Shown here piece after piece: positions 37,476 to 45,308 of a stretch of DNA of 64,000 bases (its first letter is position 1; each line of letters starts with the position of its first letter). The DNA lies in contig SCMQ01000019.1 in the NCBI GenBank assembly GCA_005503335.1, positions 22,612 through 86,611 on the forward strand, written 5' to 3'. This DNA is from Comamonadaceae bacterium 2FH. GTDB lineage: Bacteria > Pseudomonadota > Gammaproteobacteria > Burkholderiales > Burkholderiaceae_C. A model generated the notes under the pieces. That model searched no databases. It was not told the origin of the DNA and saw nothing but the letters and a program-made list of their open reading frames with translations. The translations under genes and the position numbers were made by a program.

Positions 37476-38315
37476 ATGAAGAAAGTCGTCGTGCTCGGCG
37501 CGGGTGGCAAGATGGGTTACCGCTGCTCGGCCAACCTGCGGGGTGCCCCCTACGAGGTGTCGCATGTGGAAGTCAGCGAGGCGGGCCGCGTTCGGCTCAA
37601 GGAACTGGGCATCCGCTGCGCGCCCGCCGATGCGGTGCTCCCGCAGGCCGACGTGGTGATCCTGGCCATCCCGGACAACGTGATCGGCAGGGCCACGCGG
37701 CTGCTGGCCAAGCAGTTCAAACCCGGCGCGATCCTGATCGCGCTGGACGCGGCGGCGCCGTTCGCGGGCGAATTGCCCGAGCGCGAGGATCTGACGATCT
37801 TCGTCGCCCACCCCTGCCACCCGCCGATCTTCAACGACGAGACCGATCCCGAGGCCAAGCGCGACCATTTCGGCGGCGTCAAGGCCAAGCAGGCCATCGT
37901 CTGCGCCCTGCTGCGCGGCCCGCAGGCGCATTTCGACCTGGCCGAGGACGTGGCCAAGCGCATGTACGCGCCGGTGATGCGCTCGCACCGCGCCACGGTC
38001 GAGCAGATGGCGATCCTCGAGCCGGTGCTGTCCGAGACCGTCTGCGCGACCTGCCTCACGGTGATCCGCGAGGCCACCGACGAGGCGGTGCGCCGCGGCG
38101 TGCCCAAGGAGGTGGCGCACGACTTCATCCTCGGCCACCTCAACGTCGAGCTCGCGATCCTGTTCGACCAGCTGCCCGGCGTGCGCATGTCGGACGCGGC
38201 CAACCGCGCCGTCGAGCGCGCCAAGCAGCAGATCTTCGCGCCCGACTGGAAGAAGGTGTTCGAGCCGGAGGCGATCCGCGAGAGCATCCTGCAGATCACG
38301 AACGTCGAGGCCTGA
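37476..38315 (+). CDS. apnO: D-apionate oxidoisomerase-type dehydrogenase
   Basis: A 279-residue NAD(P)-dependent enzyme with a Rossmann motif VLGAGGKMGYRCSANL at the N-terminus, the conserved block FVAHPCHPPIFNDETDPEAKRDHFGG and a helical phosphogluconate-dehydrogenase-like C-terminal half. This block is characteristic of ApnO, which turns D-apionate into 3-oxo-isoapionate, the substrate of the kinase encoded two genes upstream. GGAG lies upstream of the ATG. It is embedded between the TRAP binding protein and the membrane subunits, consistent with one operon. Confidence 0.8.
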   Translation: MKKVVVLGAGGKMGYRCSANLRGAPYEVSHVEVSEAGRVRLKELGIRCAPADAVLPQADVVILAIPDNVIGRATRLLAKQFKPGAILIALDAAAPFAGELPEREDLTIFVAHPCHPPIFNDETDPEAKRDHFGGVKAKQAIVCALLRGPQAHFDLAEDVAKRMYAPVMRSHRATVEQMAILEPVLSETVCATCLTVIREATDEAVRRGVPKEVAHDFILGHLNVELAILFDQLPGVRMSDAANRAVERAKQQIFAPDWKKVFEPEAIRESILQITNVEA

Positions 38316-38319
38316 GGTC

Positions 38320-38895
38320 ATGGCCAAGCTCGTCGACGGCTACTTCCGCCTGCTCAAGGCGCTGATCGCCCTGTGCCTGGTGCTGATGGTGGCACTGGTG
38401 TTCGGCAACGTGGTGCTGCGCTACGCGTTCAACACCGGCCTGACGCTCAGCGAGGAGCTCTCGCGCTGGCTGTTCGTCTACCTGGTGTTCCTGGGCGCGG
38501 TGGTCGCGATGCGCGAGCATGGCCACCTGGGCATGGACGGCCTGGTCAAGCGGCTGCCTGCGGCCGGCAAGAAGGCCTGCCTGGTCGCCAGCCATCTGCT
38601 GATGCTGTGGGCCACCTGGCTGCTGCTCCAGGGCAGCTGGGTGCAGACCCAGATCAACCTCGGCACGACCGCGCCCTCGTCCGGGCTGCCGGTCGCCGTC
38701 GTCTACGCCGTGGGCCTGGTCTACGGCGTCTCGGTCGGCGCCATCCTGCTCGCCGACCTGTGGCGCGTGCTCAGCGGCGCGGTCGCCGACGACGAGCTGG
38801 TGATGGTCAGGGAGTCCGAGGAACTCGAGGAGCTGGAGCAGCTCGAGGCCAGCTTCCATCCCGCCGCGGCCGCGCCGCGCGAGAAGACCGCCTGA
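38320..38895 (+). CDS. dctQ: TRAP transporter small membrane subunit
   Basis: A 191-residue DctQ-family protein with four hydrophobic helices (LIALCLVLMVALVFGNVVLRYAF, then WLFVYLVFLGAVVAMREHGHLGMDGLV, and two more). The C-terminus ends in an unusual acidic tail of about 35 residues rich in Glu (ESEELEELEQLEA). DctQ joins DctM to form the sodium-driven TRAP permease. It starts four bases after the apnO stop. Confidence 0.9.
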   Translation: MAKLVDGYFRLLKALIALCLVLMVALVFGNVVLRYAFNTGLTLSEELSRWLFVYLVFLGAVVAMREHGHLGMDGLVKRLPAAGKKACLVASHLLMLWATWLLLQGSWVQTQINLGTTAPSSGLPVAVVYAVGLVYGVSVGAILLADLWRVLSGAVADDELVMVRESEELEELEQLEASFHPAAAAPREKTA

Positions 38896-38906
38896 GGGAG
38901 GCCGCC

Positions 38907-40187
38907 ATGCCCGTTGCCATCTTTCTCCTCTCGCTGCTGGGCGCGATGGCGCTCGGCATGCCGATCGCCTACGCGCTGATCGTCTCGGGCATCGCGCTGA
39001 TGGCGCACCTGGACATGTTCGACGCGCAGATCATCGCGCAGAACCTGATCAACGGCGCCGACAGCTTCGCGCTGATGGCCGTGCCCTTCTTCATGCTGGC
39101 CGGCGAGATCATGAACGTCGGCGGCCTGTCGCGCCGCATCGTCAACGTCGCGATGGCCGCCGTCGGCCATGTGCGCGGCGGGCTCGGCTACGTGACGGTG
39201 GTGGCGGCCTGCGTGCTGGCGGCCCTGTCCGGCTCGGCGCTGGCCGACGCGGCAGCCCTGGCCAGCCTGCTGGTGCCGATGATGGTGCGCGCCGGGCACG
39301 ACAGGGCGCGCGCCGCGGGCCTGGTGGCCTCGGCCGGCATCATCGGCCCCATCATCCCGCCCTCGATCGGCTTCGTGATCTTCGGCGTCGCCGCCAACCT
39401 GTCGATCACCAAGCTGTTCCTCGCCGGCATCATGCCCGGCATCTACCTCGGCCTCGGCCTGATGGCCGCCTGGTGGTGGCAGGTGCGCAAGGAGGACGTG
39501 GCGCCGGCGCCCAGGCGCGCGCCCGGCGAGCTGCGCCAGGCGCTGATCGAGGGCGTCTGGGCCCTGGTGCTGCCGCTGATCATCATCTTCGGCCTCAAGC
39601 TCGGCGTCTTCACGCCCACCGAGGCCGGCGTGGTCGCGGCGGTCTACTCCTTCCTCGTCGCGGTCTTCGTCTACCGCGAGCTGCAGCTCAAGGACATCTA
39701 CCCGCTGCTGGTCAGCGCCGCCAAGACCACGGCCGTCGTCATGTTCCTGGTGGCCGCCGCCCTGGTCTCGGCCTGGCTGATCACCGTGGCCGACCTGCCG
39801 GCCAAGCTGGTCGCCATCCTCGAGCCGCTGATCGCCAGCCCCACGTTGCTGCTGTTCACGCTGATGGCCCTGGTGCTGGTGGTCGGCACGGCGATGGACA
39901 TGACGCCGACCATACTGATCCTCACACCGGTGCTGATGCCCATCGTCAAGGCCGCCGGCATCGACCCGATCTACTTCGGCGTGCTGTTCATGATCAACAA
40001 CGCGATCGGCCTGATCACGCCGCCGGTGGGCACCGTGCTGAACGTGGTGGCCGGGGTCGCGAAGATAAGCATCAGCGAGGTGACACGCGGCGTCTGGCCC
40101 TTCGTGCTGGCGCAGACCACGGTGCTGCTGCTGCTGATCCTGTTCCCCTCGCTGGTGACCGGGCCGGCGCGCTGGTTCGCGGGCTGA
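38907..40187 (+). CDS. dctM: TRAP transporter large membrane subunit
   Basis: A 426-residue DctM-family permease with 11-12 hydrophobic helices. Family motifs include ALMAVPFFMLAGEIMN, the helix break GPIIPPSIGFVIFGV and INNAIGLITPPVGTVLNVV. It carries the transport path for the sugar acid delivered by the binding protein at 36426-37448. The frame is open upstream, but the ATG at 38907 after GAGGGAGGCC is the natural start. Confidence 0.94.
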   Translation: MPVAIFLLSLLGAMALGMPIAYALIVSGIALMAHLDMFDAQIIAQNLINGADSFALMAVPFFMLAGEIMNVGGLSRRIVNVAMAAVGHVRGGLGYVTVVAACVLAALSGSALADAAALASLLVPMMVRAGHDRARAAGLVASAGIIGPIIPPSIGFVIFGVAANLSITKLFLAGIMPGIYLGLGLMAAWWWQVRKEDVAPAPRRAPGELRQALIEGVWALVLPLIIIFGLKLGVFTPTEAGVVAAVYSFLVAVFVYRELQLKDIYPLLVSAAKTTAVVMFLVAAALVSAWLITVADLPAKLVAILEPLIASPTLLLFTLMALVLVVGTAMDMTPTILILTPVLMPIVKAAGIDPIYFGVLFMINNAIGLITPPVGTVLNVVAGVAKISISEVTRGVWPFVLAQTTVLLLLILFPSLVTGPARWFAG

Positions 40188-40230
40188 GCGCCGGTGGACG
40201 CAATCCATTCATTTGCCAAGGAGACCTCAG

Positions 40231-40626
40231 ATGCTGAAGAAGGAAGTGGCCGGCGGCCCCGGTGGCCGCGTGCTCATCATGGACTCGATCACCAAAGTCA
40301 CGCCGGAGGACGCCGGCTGCTTCGTGGTGTCGGCCTCGCACGGCGGCGCGAGCTCGGGCGAGTTCGCGCTCGAGGTGCCGCTGGGCGCCGCGTTCTTCAA
40401 CGACGCCGGCGTGGGCAAGGACGAGGCCGGCATCGCGGCCCTGGCCATGCTGCAGGCGCGCGGCGTGGCGGGCGGCACGGTCTCGCACACCAGCGCGCGC
40501 ATCGGCGACGCGCAGGACATGTGGGAACACGGCGTGATCTCGCACCTCAACGAACGCGCCCAGGCACTCGGCCTCACCGTGGGCGAGCGCCTGGGCGATG
40601 CGCTGACGCGGCTGACCAAGGGCTGA
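40231..40626 (+). CDS. Conserved small protein of unknown function in the RLP operon
   Basis: A 131-residue protein without signal peptide or membrane segments. Distinctive stretches are RVLIMDSITKV, CFVVSASHGGASSGEFAL, AAFFNDAGVGKDEAGIAALAML and TVSHTSARIGDAQDMWEHGVISHLN. The conserved-looking His, Asp and Ser residues suggest an enzyme or binding site. I recall similar hypothetical proteins beside catabolic operons but know no assigned reaction. AAGGAGA before the ATG gives a strong ribosome site. It is the last gene of the operon, 43 bases after dctM, so a role in the same sugar-acid pathway is inferred. Confidence 0.78.
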   Translation: MLKKEVAGGPGGRVLIMDSITKVTPEDAGCFVVSASHGGASSGEFALEVPLGAAFFNDAGVGKDEAGIAALAMLQARGVAGGTVSHTSARIGDAQDMWEHGVISHLNERAQALGLTVGERLGDALTRLTKG

Positions 40627-40747
40627 GGCCCGGGCGGGCGAGCCAGGGCCGGTCGGCGGCGGGGTGTCTCGATGACATCCTGCTGCGGCGTCCGGGCGCC
40701 GTGGCCAACCGCTTCAACAGCGAGCCGCCGGGCCCGTCACGCGTCAT

Positions 40748-41119
40748 TCAATGCACACCCGAGTCGCTGCCCCGGGGGCGGTATTCCTTGTCCACCAGCA
40801 TGGTCCAAGTCGCGATCAGGACGATCACCGCCCCGAGCGCCACCATGACCAGCCGGTTCCCGCGTTCAAGCGCGTACTGCAGCACCCAGGGGGACATGAT
40901 CAGCCAGATGCCGAGCCCGGCCTCGGTCCATTCCTCCCAGGGGCGCGGCACGAGGATCGCCCCCACGGCGGTGGCGATCAGCGCCAGGCCGATCACGACG
41001 GCGTTCGCGCTTGCCGCCATTGAGTCGGTGTAACCCAGCCACCAAGGCGACAGCATGACCACCAGGCCCACCAAGGCATTGACCACGTCCTGCCAATGCC
41101 GGAGTTTCAGTTGCTTCAT
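40748..41119 (-). CDS. SPW-repeat membrane protein
   Basis: A 123-residue protein with four hydrophobic helices arranged as two SPW repeats (VVMLSPWWLGYTD and LIMSPWVLQYA). The function of SPW proteins is unknown; they are small inner-membrane proteins. AGGAGGT lies just upstream of the ATG at 41119 (MKQLKLRHWQDVVNALVG) and decides the start against longer open frames. It has no evident partner gene. Confidence 0.85.
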   Translation of the reverse strand: MKQLKLRHWQDVVNALVGLVVMLSPWWLGYTDSMAASANAVVIGLALIATAVGAILVPRPWEEWTEAGLGIWLIMSPWVLQYALERGNRLVMVALGAVIVLIATWTMLVDKEYRPRGSDSGVH

Positions 41120-41493
41120 GGGACACCTCCTGCCGCCAGGGTCGATCCCCCGGCAACCTTGATTGGAATCCGCCACGAAGCACTTGGTTCCTGGCCCCGG
41201 ACGCCGCGGATATCCGCGACTTCTGCATGGGAAAACCGAACGCATCAAAGCCCCGCGGATACGGAAAAGCTGAGCCCCCGCGCAGGGCCCCGGCCTGAAC
41301 GAAAGACACAGGACGCCCGGCTTGTCCGGGCGTTTGACTTCGGTGCTCATGCGATTGCTTGGGTGGGTGCGATGGGTGCCGAGCACGTCGATACCGGATC
41401 GTCAAAGGGCGAGACCGACCCGAAGCAGCCGTTCCCGACCAACACAAGCGTACGCTCAGTCGCGGCGACGGGGCTGAGCCGGCATCGGGAGCG
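41120..41493. other. Gene-free stretch with one hairpin
   Basis: No convincing gene is seen in this 374-base stretch between the SPW and VOC genes. A perfect 8-bp hairpin, ACGCCCGG and CCGGGCGT around CTTGT, lies at 41313-41333 and is followed by TTTGACTT on the plus strand. It could be a weak terminator. Confidence 0.5.
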
Positions 41494-41973
41494 TCAGCCG
41501 CGCCGAGCCGCTTCGATCGCAGCGATGTCGATCTTTCCCATTCCCATCATGGCTTCGAACGCGCGCTTGGCCGCCGCTCGATCAGGATCGGCGATCGCGG
41601 CCGTCAGGGCGCGTGGCGTGATCTGCCACGACAGTCCCCACTTGTCCTTGCACCAGCCGCATGCGCTTTCCTGGCCGCCGTTTCCGACAATCGCGTTCCA
41701 CAAGCGGTCCGTTTCGGCCTGGTTGTCGGTCGCGACCTGGAACGAGAAAGCCTCGTTGTGCTTGAACGCCGGGCCTCCGTTCAAGCCGAGACAAGGGATG
41801 CCCATCACCGTGAACTCGACCGTCAAGACATCGCCCTGCTTGCCTGCGGGATAGTCGCCAGGCGCGCGATGGACAGCTCCCACCATGCTGTCCGGGAACG
41901 TCTCGGCGTAGAACTTCGCGGCGTCCAACGCGGTGCCGTCGTACCAGAGACAAATCGTGTTCTTGCTGACCAT
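41494..41973 (-). CDS. VOC-superfamily protein (PhnB-like)
   Basis: A 159-residue vicinal-oxygen-chelate protein of the PhnB / '3-demethylubiquinone-9 3-methyltransferase' Pfam family. It begins MVSKNTICLWYDGTALDAAKFYAETFPDS and contains GGPAFKHNEAFSFQV and CGWCKDKWGLSWQITP, both characteristic. The biochemical role is unknown in most members. It is a single gene with gene-poor sequence on both sides. Confidence 0.88.
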   Translation of the reverse strand: MVSKNTICLWYDGTALDAAKFYAETFPDSMVGAVHRAPGDYPAGKQGDVLTVEFTVMGIPCLGLNGGPAFKHNEAFSFQVATDNQAETDRLWNAIVGNGGQESACGWCKDKWGLSWQITPRALTAAIADPDRAAAKRAFEAMMGMGKIDIAAIEAARRG

Positions 41974-42748
41974 CTTGGTTCTCCTGAATTGGGACAGATA
42001 CGTGCACTCACGCCGCGCATGCGTGATCGTACGCCACGGCGCCGATCGAGTGAAATCGCATTCGCAAACAGGATCAAGCTCATGGCGCGACGCGCGCTTT
42101 CACGGTACCAATGACGGCGACCCATTGCCGACGTTCTCCATTAGCGAGACCGGACATTCGCAGCCCGCGGCGGACGGCCACTTCCCGACGTTCGCGCAAT
42201 TCCCCATAGCAGCCTTTGGATGAGTTGGCGGACAAAGCCCCCCGGTCCTGCGGTGTCCAGCGCCGGCTTGACCCGGGCCGCTTAGGGCGCCAGTGCGCCC
42301 TGGCAGGTGTGGTAGGGGATCGCGCCCATCGCAGCCGTGACGGCCCTCACCGTCAGCGCGTAATGTTCACCCGGGCGCCGATGGTGTGGATGGGTTCGCT
42401 TGCGGTGATGACGCACTTCTTCGCCGAGCGCGAATCGTGGCTGTCCTCCTCGTGCATCGCAACTTCGATGACCCACAACTGTCCGCTCACACCAATCGTT
42501 TCAACATTGGATGGCCGCATGCATCCAGTGGTTCGGCAGTTCGCGGACGCAGACAGGGGTCGATTCAAAAAAATATGGATGTGATGTTGAGCATCATTAA
42601 TGAATATTCTATTGATTACTGGCCGTACGGTAGGCATCATCGATCTGCATGAAACCCCGCCTGTTGCAGGCGACCCGTGGCGCGGTCAACGGCCGGGGTT
42701 GCGTCAGTAATCGGGCGTCGCCGACGCCAGAAACCTTAGGAGACAAAG
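41974..42748. other. Gene-poor stretch before BVMO gene
   Basis: A 775-base region with short frames on both strands, none recognisable as a gene. GC content falls locally between about 42560 and 42620 (A-runs and TAATGAATATTCTATTG). The right end holds promoter-like elements for the monooxygenase gene. The boundary may mark the left edge of the acquired catabolic island. Confidence 0.5.
42612..42640 (+). promoter_or_regulatory. Candidate promoter with TetR-type operator for BVMO gene
   Basis: TTGATT (42612-42617), a 17-base spacer and CATCAT (42635-42640). The spacer carries TTAC-N10-GTAG (42616-42633), the spacing seen in two other sites of the island. The -10 is weak. An alternative promoter, TTGAGC-N17-TATTGA, lies at 42587-42615. 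Confidence 0.4.
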
Positions 42749-44449
42749 ATGAAACCTGGACTTTTCCATGAACGACAAGCCCTCCGTCCTGATGCCCCGG
42801 GCGCCGACGTGAACCGCAAGGGCGGTGATTCGTGTGTCAAGCGACTCGACGTGGTCGTGGTCGGTGCCGGCTTCGGCGGCCTGTATGCCGCGTACCGTTT
42901 CCGCGAGATGGGCCTGCGTATCCAGGGCTTCGAGGCGGGCGGCGACGTCGGCGGCGTGTGGTACTGGAACCGTTACCCGGGCGCTCGCGTCGACCTGCCC
43001 AGCATCGATTACAGCTATTCCTTTTCGCCCGAGATCGAGCAGGAATGGACCTGGTCGGAGCAGTTTGCCGCGCAGCCAGAACTGCTGGCCTATTTCAACT
43101 TCGTGGCCACCCGGCTCGATCTGCGCAAGCACTTCCAGTTCAACACGCGCGTGACGAGCGCGGTGTGGGATGAGGCGCGCGCGCTGTGGACGGTGCGGAC
43201 GGACCGCGGCGAACTCTTGGAGGCCACTTACTGCGTCATGGCGACGGGTCCCCTGTCGATTCCGAAGGACCCGGACATTCCTGGCCTGGACCGCTACGAG
43301 GGGCGACTGCTGCGCGCCGCCAAATGGCCGCACGAGCCGGTCAGCTTCGCGGGCAAGCGCGTGGGCGTGATCGGCACCGGATCGACAGGGATCCAGATCG
43401 TGCAGGAGGTGGGCAAGCAGGCGGGCGAGTTGTATGTCTTCCAGCGCACGCCCAGTTTCACGATGCCGATGCGCAACGCGCCCCTTGAGTCGGATTACTT
43501 GGCCGAGGTCAAGCGCAACTACCCCGCGATGCGCGAGATTGCCCGCAGCAGCGCGGTCGGCGGCTTGCGTCCTCAGTCCACCCGTGCCTTCTTCAGCGTG
43601 ACGCCGGCGCAGCGCCAGCAGCTCCTGGAAGACGCCTGGAAGAACGGCGGCCTGGCCATGCTGGGCACCTTCGCGGATCTGATGTCCAACGAGGAGGCCA
43701 ACGAGCATGTCGCCGAGTTCGTGCGCAGCAAGATCGACGAAGTGGTGAAGGATCCGGTGACCGCCGAGCGGCTCAAACCGAGGGGCTACCCCATCTTTGC
43801 GCGCCGCCCCTGTCTCGACAGCAGCTATTACGAGACCTACAACCAGCCGAACGTGCACCTCGTGGATCTGTTCGCCGATCCGATCGTGGAGATCACCGAA
43901 AAGGGTGTGCGTACGCAATCGGGTGAAGTCGAACTGGACATGCTCATCCTGGCCACCGGCTACGACGGGCTCACCGGTGCGTTGCTGGCCTTTGACGTGG
44001 TCGGTCGGGATGGGCGCACGGTGAACGACCACTGGAAGCAAGGCGCGCGCTCGTACCTTGGCCTCATGATGGACGGGTTCCCCAACCTGTTCATGACCAC
44101 CGGGCCGAACGGTCCCGCCGCGCTTGCCAATATCGTCCGGATCAGCGAGCACGATGTGGACCTGATCGCAGGTGTCATCACGCACATGGACAAGCAAGGT
44201 CTGGCGACCATCGAGCCGACGCCAGAGGCCGAAAAGGAATGGATGGACCTTGTCTACACGCTCTCGCAACGTACGCTGCTGACCAAGGCCAAGACCTGGT
44301 ACGTGGGTGCCAACGTCAAGGACAAGCCCCAGGGGCTGACGCTCTTCACGGGCGGTTTCCACAAGTACCGGGAGCTGTGTGCGGCTGCTGTGAAGGACGG
44401 CTATCGAGGTTTTGCGTTTCAGCGCAAGAAGCAAGCCGTCGCGGTCTGA
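42749..44449 (+). CDS. Flavin-containing (Baeyer-Villiger-type) monooxygenase
   Basis: A 566-residue class B flavoprotein of the cyclohexanone-monooxygenase type. It has two Rossmann motifs, GAGFGG (residues 39-44, FAD) and GTGSTG (209-214, NADPH), with GGVWYWNRYPGARVD after the first. The Baeyer-Villiger fingerprint FxGxxxHxxxWP appears at 183-194 as YEGRLLRAAKWP, with Arg189 in place of the usual His and Tyr for Phe. AGGAG at 42738-42742 supports the start. It would insert oxygen beside a cyclic ketone to give a lactone. The neighbouring SDRs, lactonase and CoA-ester genes could make the ketone and degrade the lactone. Confidence 0.9.
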   Translation: MKPGLFHERQALRPDAPGADVNRKGGDSCVKRLDVVVVGAGFGGLYAAYRFREMGLRIQGFEAGGDVGGVWYWNRYPGARVDLPSIDYSYSFSPEIEQEWTWSEQFAAQPELLAYFNFVATRLDLRKHFQFNTRVTSAVWDEARALWTVRTDRGELLEATYCVMATGPLSIPKDPDIPGLDRYEGRLLRAAKWPHEPVSFAGKRVGVIGTGSTGIQIVQEVGKQAGELYVFQRTPSFTMPMRNAPLESDYLAEVKRNYPAMREIARSSAVGGLRPQSTRAFFSVTPAQRQQLLEDAWKNGGLAMLGTFADLMSNEEANEHVAEFVRSKIDEVVKDPVTAERLKPRGYPIFARRPCLDSSYYETYNQPNVHLVDLFADPIVEITEKGVRTQSGEVELDMLILATGYDGLTGALLAFDVVGRDGRTVNDHWKQGARSYLGLMMDGFPNLFMTTGPNGPAALANIVRISEHDVDLIAGVITHMDKQGLATIEPTPEAEKEWMDLVYTLSQRTLLTKAKTWYVGANVKDKPQGLTLFTGGFHKYRELCAAAVKDGYRGFAFQRKKQAVAV

Positions 44450-44463
44450 CGGCCATGCCCGTG

Positions 44464-44487
44464 GGGGATGGTCTGCGTGCCATCCCC
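44464..44487. terminator. Hairpin between convergent BVMO and SDR genes
   Basis: GGGGATGG and CCATCCCC pair perfectly around an 8-base loop. It lies between two converging genes, where a bidirectional terminator is expected, but there is no T-run. Confidence 0.45.
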
Positions 44488-44524
44488 AAGGTCTGGCTGC
44501 GGTTCACAGCCATGTCCGATTCCG

Positions 44525-45286
44525 TCAGACCGCGAGCACACCGCCATCCACTGGCAAGGTGACGCCGTTGACGTAGCTTGCCAGCGAAGAGGCAAGAAAC
44601 ACGGCCGGACCCGCCAGCTCCGAGGGTTGGCCGAGGCGCCCGCTGGGGATGCGGGCCAGGAAGCGCTCCAGCCGTTCGGGGCTGGCACGGGTGGCCTCGG
44701 TCATGGGCGTGACGATCACGCCCGGCGCCAGCGCGTTCACGCGTATGCCGTCGGGCCCAAGGTCGGCCGCCATCGATTGCGTGAGCATCTTCACCGCGCC
44801 CTTGGAGGCCGAGTAGCCCACACAGCCGGCCTGCGCGATGAAGGCCGCGCCCGAGGCGATGTTGATGATGCAGCCGCGCGTGCGACGCAGCGCCGGCAGC
44901 CAGGCGTGGATGGTGTTGAAGGTGCCGAACAGGTTGACGTCGACCACCTTGCGCATGTGTGCGTGTGCCCTGGGGCTGTCTATGCCCTCGCGTATCAGCA
45001 CGCCGGCGTTGTTGACCAGGATGTCGAGCGCACCGATCTCGGCACGAACACGCTGAGCGAGCGCGACCGCGGCTTCGGTATCGCTCACGTCCAGCGCAAA
45101 GGCCCAGCCTTCGGCGCCCGCGGCATGCACGGCATCCAGCGTGGCCTGGCAGGCTTCGGCGCTGAGGTCGGTGACGATCACGCGCGCGCCTTCGGCCGCG
45201 TAGGCCACCGCGATGGCTTGGCCGATGCCGCTGGCGGCGCCGGTGACCAGGGCCAGTTTGTTCGCGAGCAGAGCTTGGTTTGGCAT
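44525..45286 (-). CDS. SDR-family oxidoreductase
   Basis: A 253-residue classical short-chain dehydrogenase. It has a cofactor motif TGAASGIG near residue 16, NNAG, the catalytic Ser in NIASGAAF, Tyr-x-x-x-Lys in YSASKGAVK, and a C-terminal GVTLPVDGG. It probably oxidises an alcohol or hydroxy acid with NAD. It is last in a long minus-strand run that begins near 54.4 kb, next to livM, and is convergent with the monooxygenase gene, consistent with the ketone/lactone chemistry of the island. Confidence 0.88.
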   Translation of the reverse strand: MPNQALLANKLALVTGAASGIGQAIAVAYAAEGARVIVTDLSAEACQATLDAVHAAGAEGWAFALDVSDTEAAVALAQRVRAEIGALDILVNNAGVLIREGIDSPRAHAHMRKVVDVNLFGTFNTIHAWLPALRRTRGCIINIASGAAFIAQAGCVGYSASKGAVKMLTQSMAADLGPDGIRVNALAPGVIVTPMTEATRASPERLERFLARIPSGRLGQPSELAGPAVFLASSLASYVNGVTLPVDGGVLAV

Positions 45287-45308
45287 GGTGTGTGTTCCTG
45301 GTGCGGTT

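Noticed and set aside
42282..42640. Overlapping minus-strand frames (MHEEDSHDSRSAKK..., and ...AMGAIPYHTCQGALAP) that might be one frameshifted gene
   Set aside because: No family could be recognised, there is no ribosome site, and the two frames do not form a convincing continuous protein. It is left as a gene-poor region.
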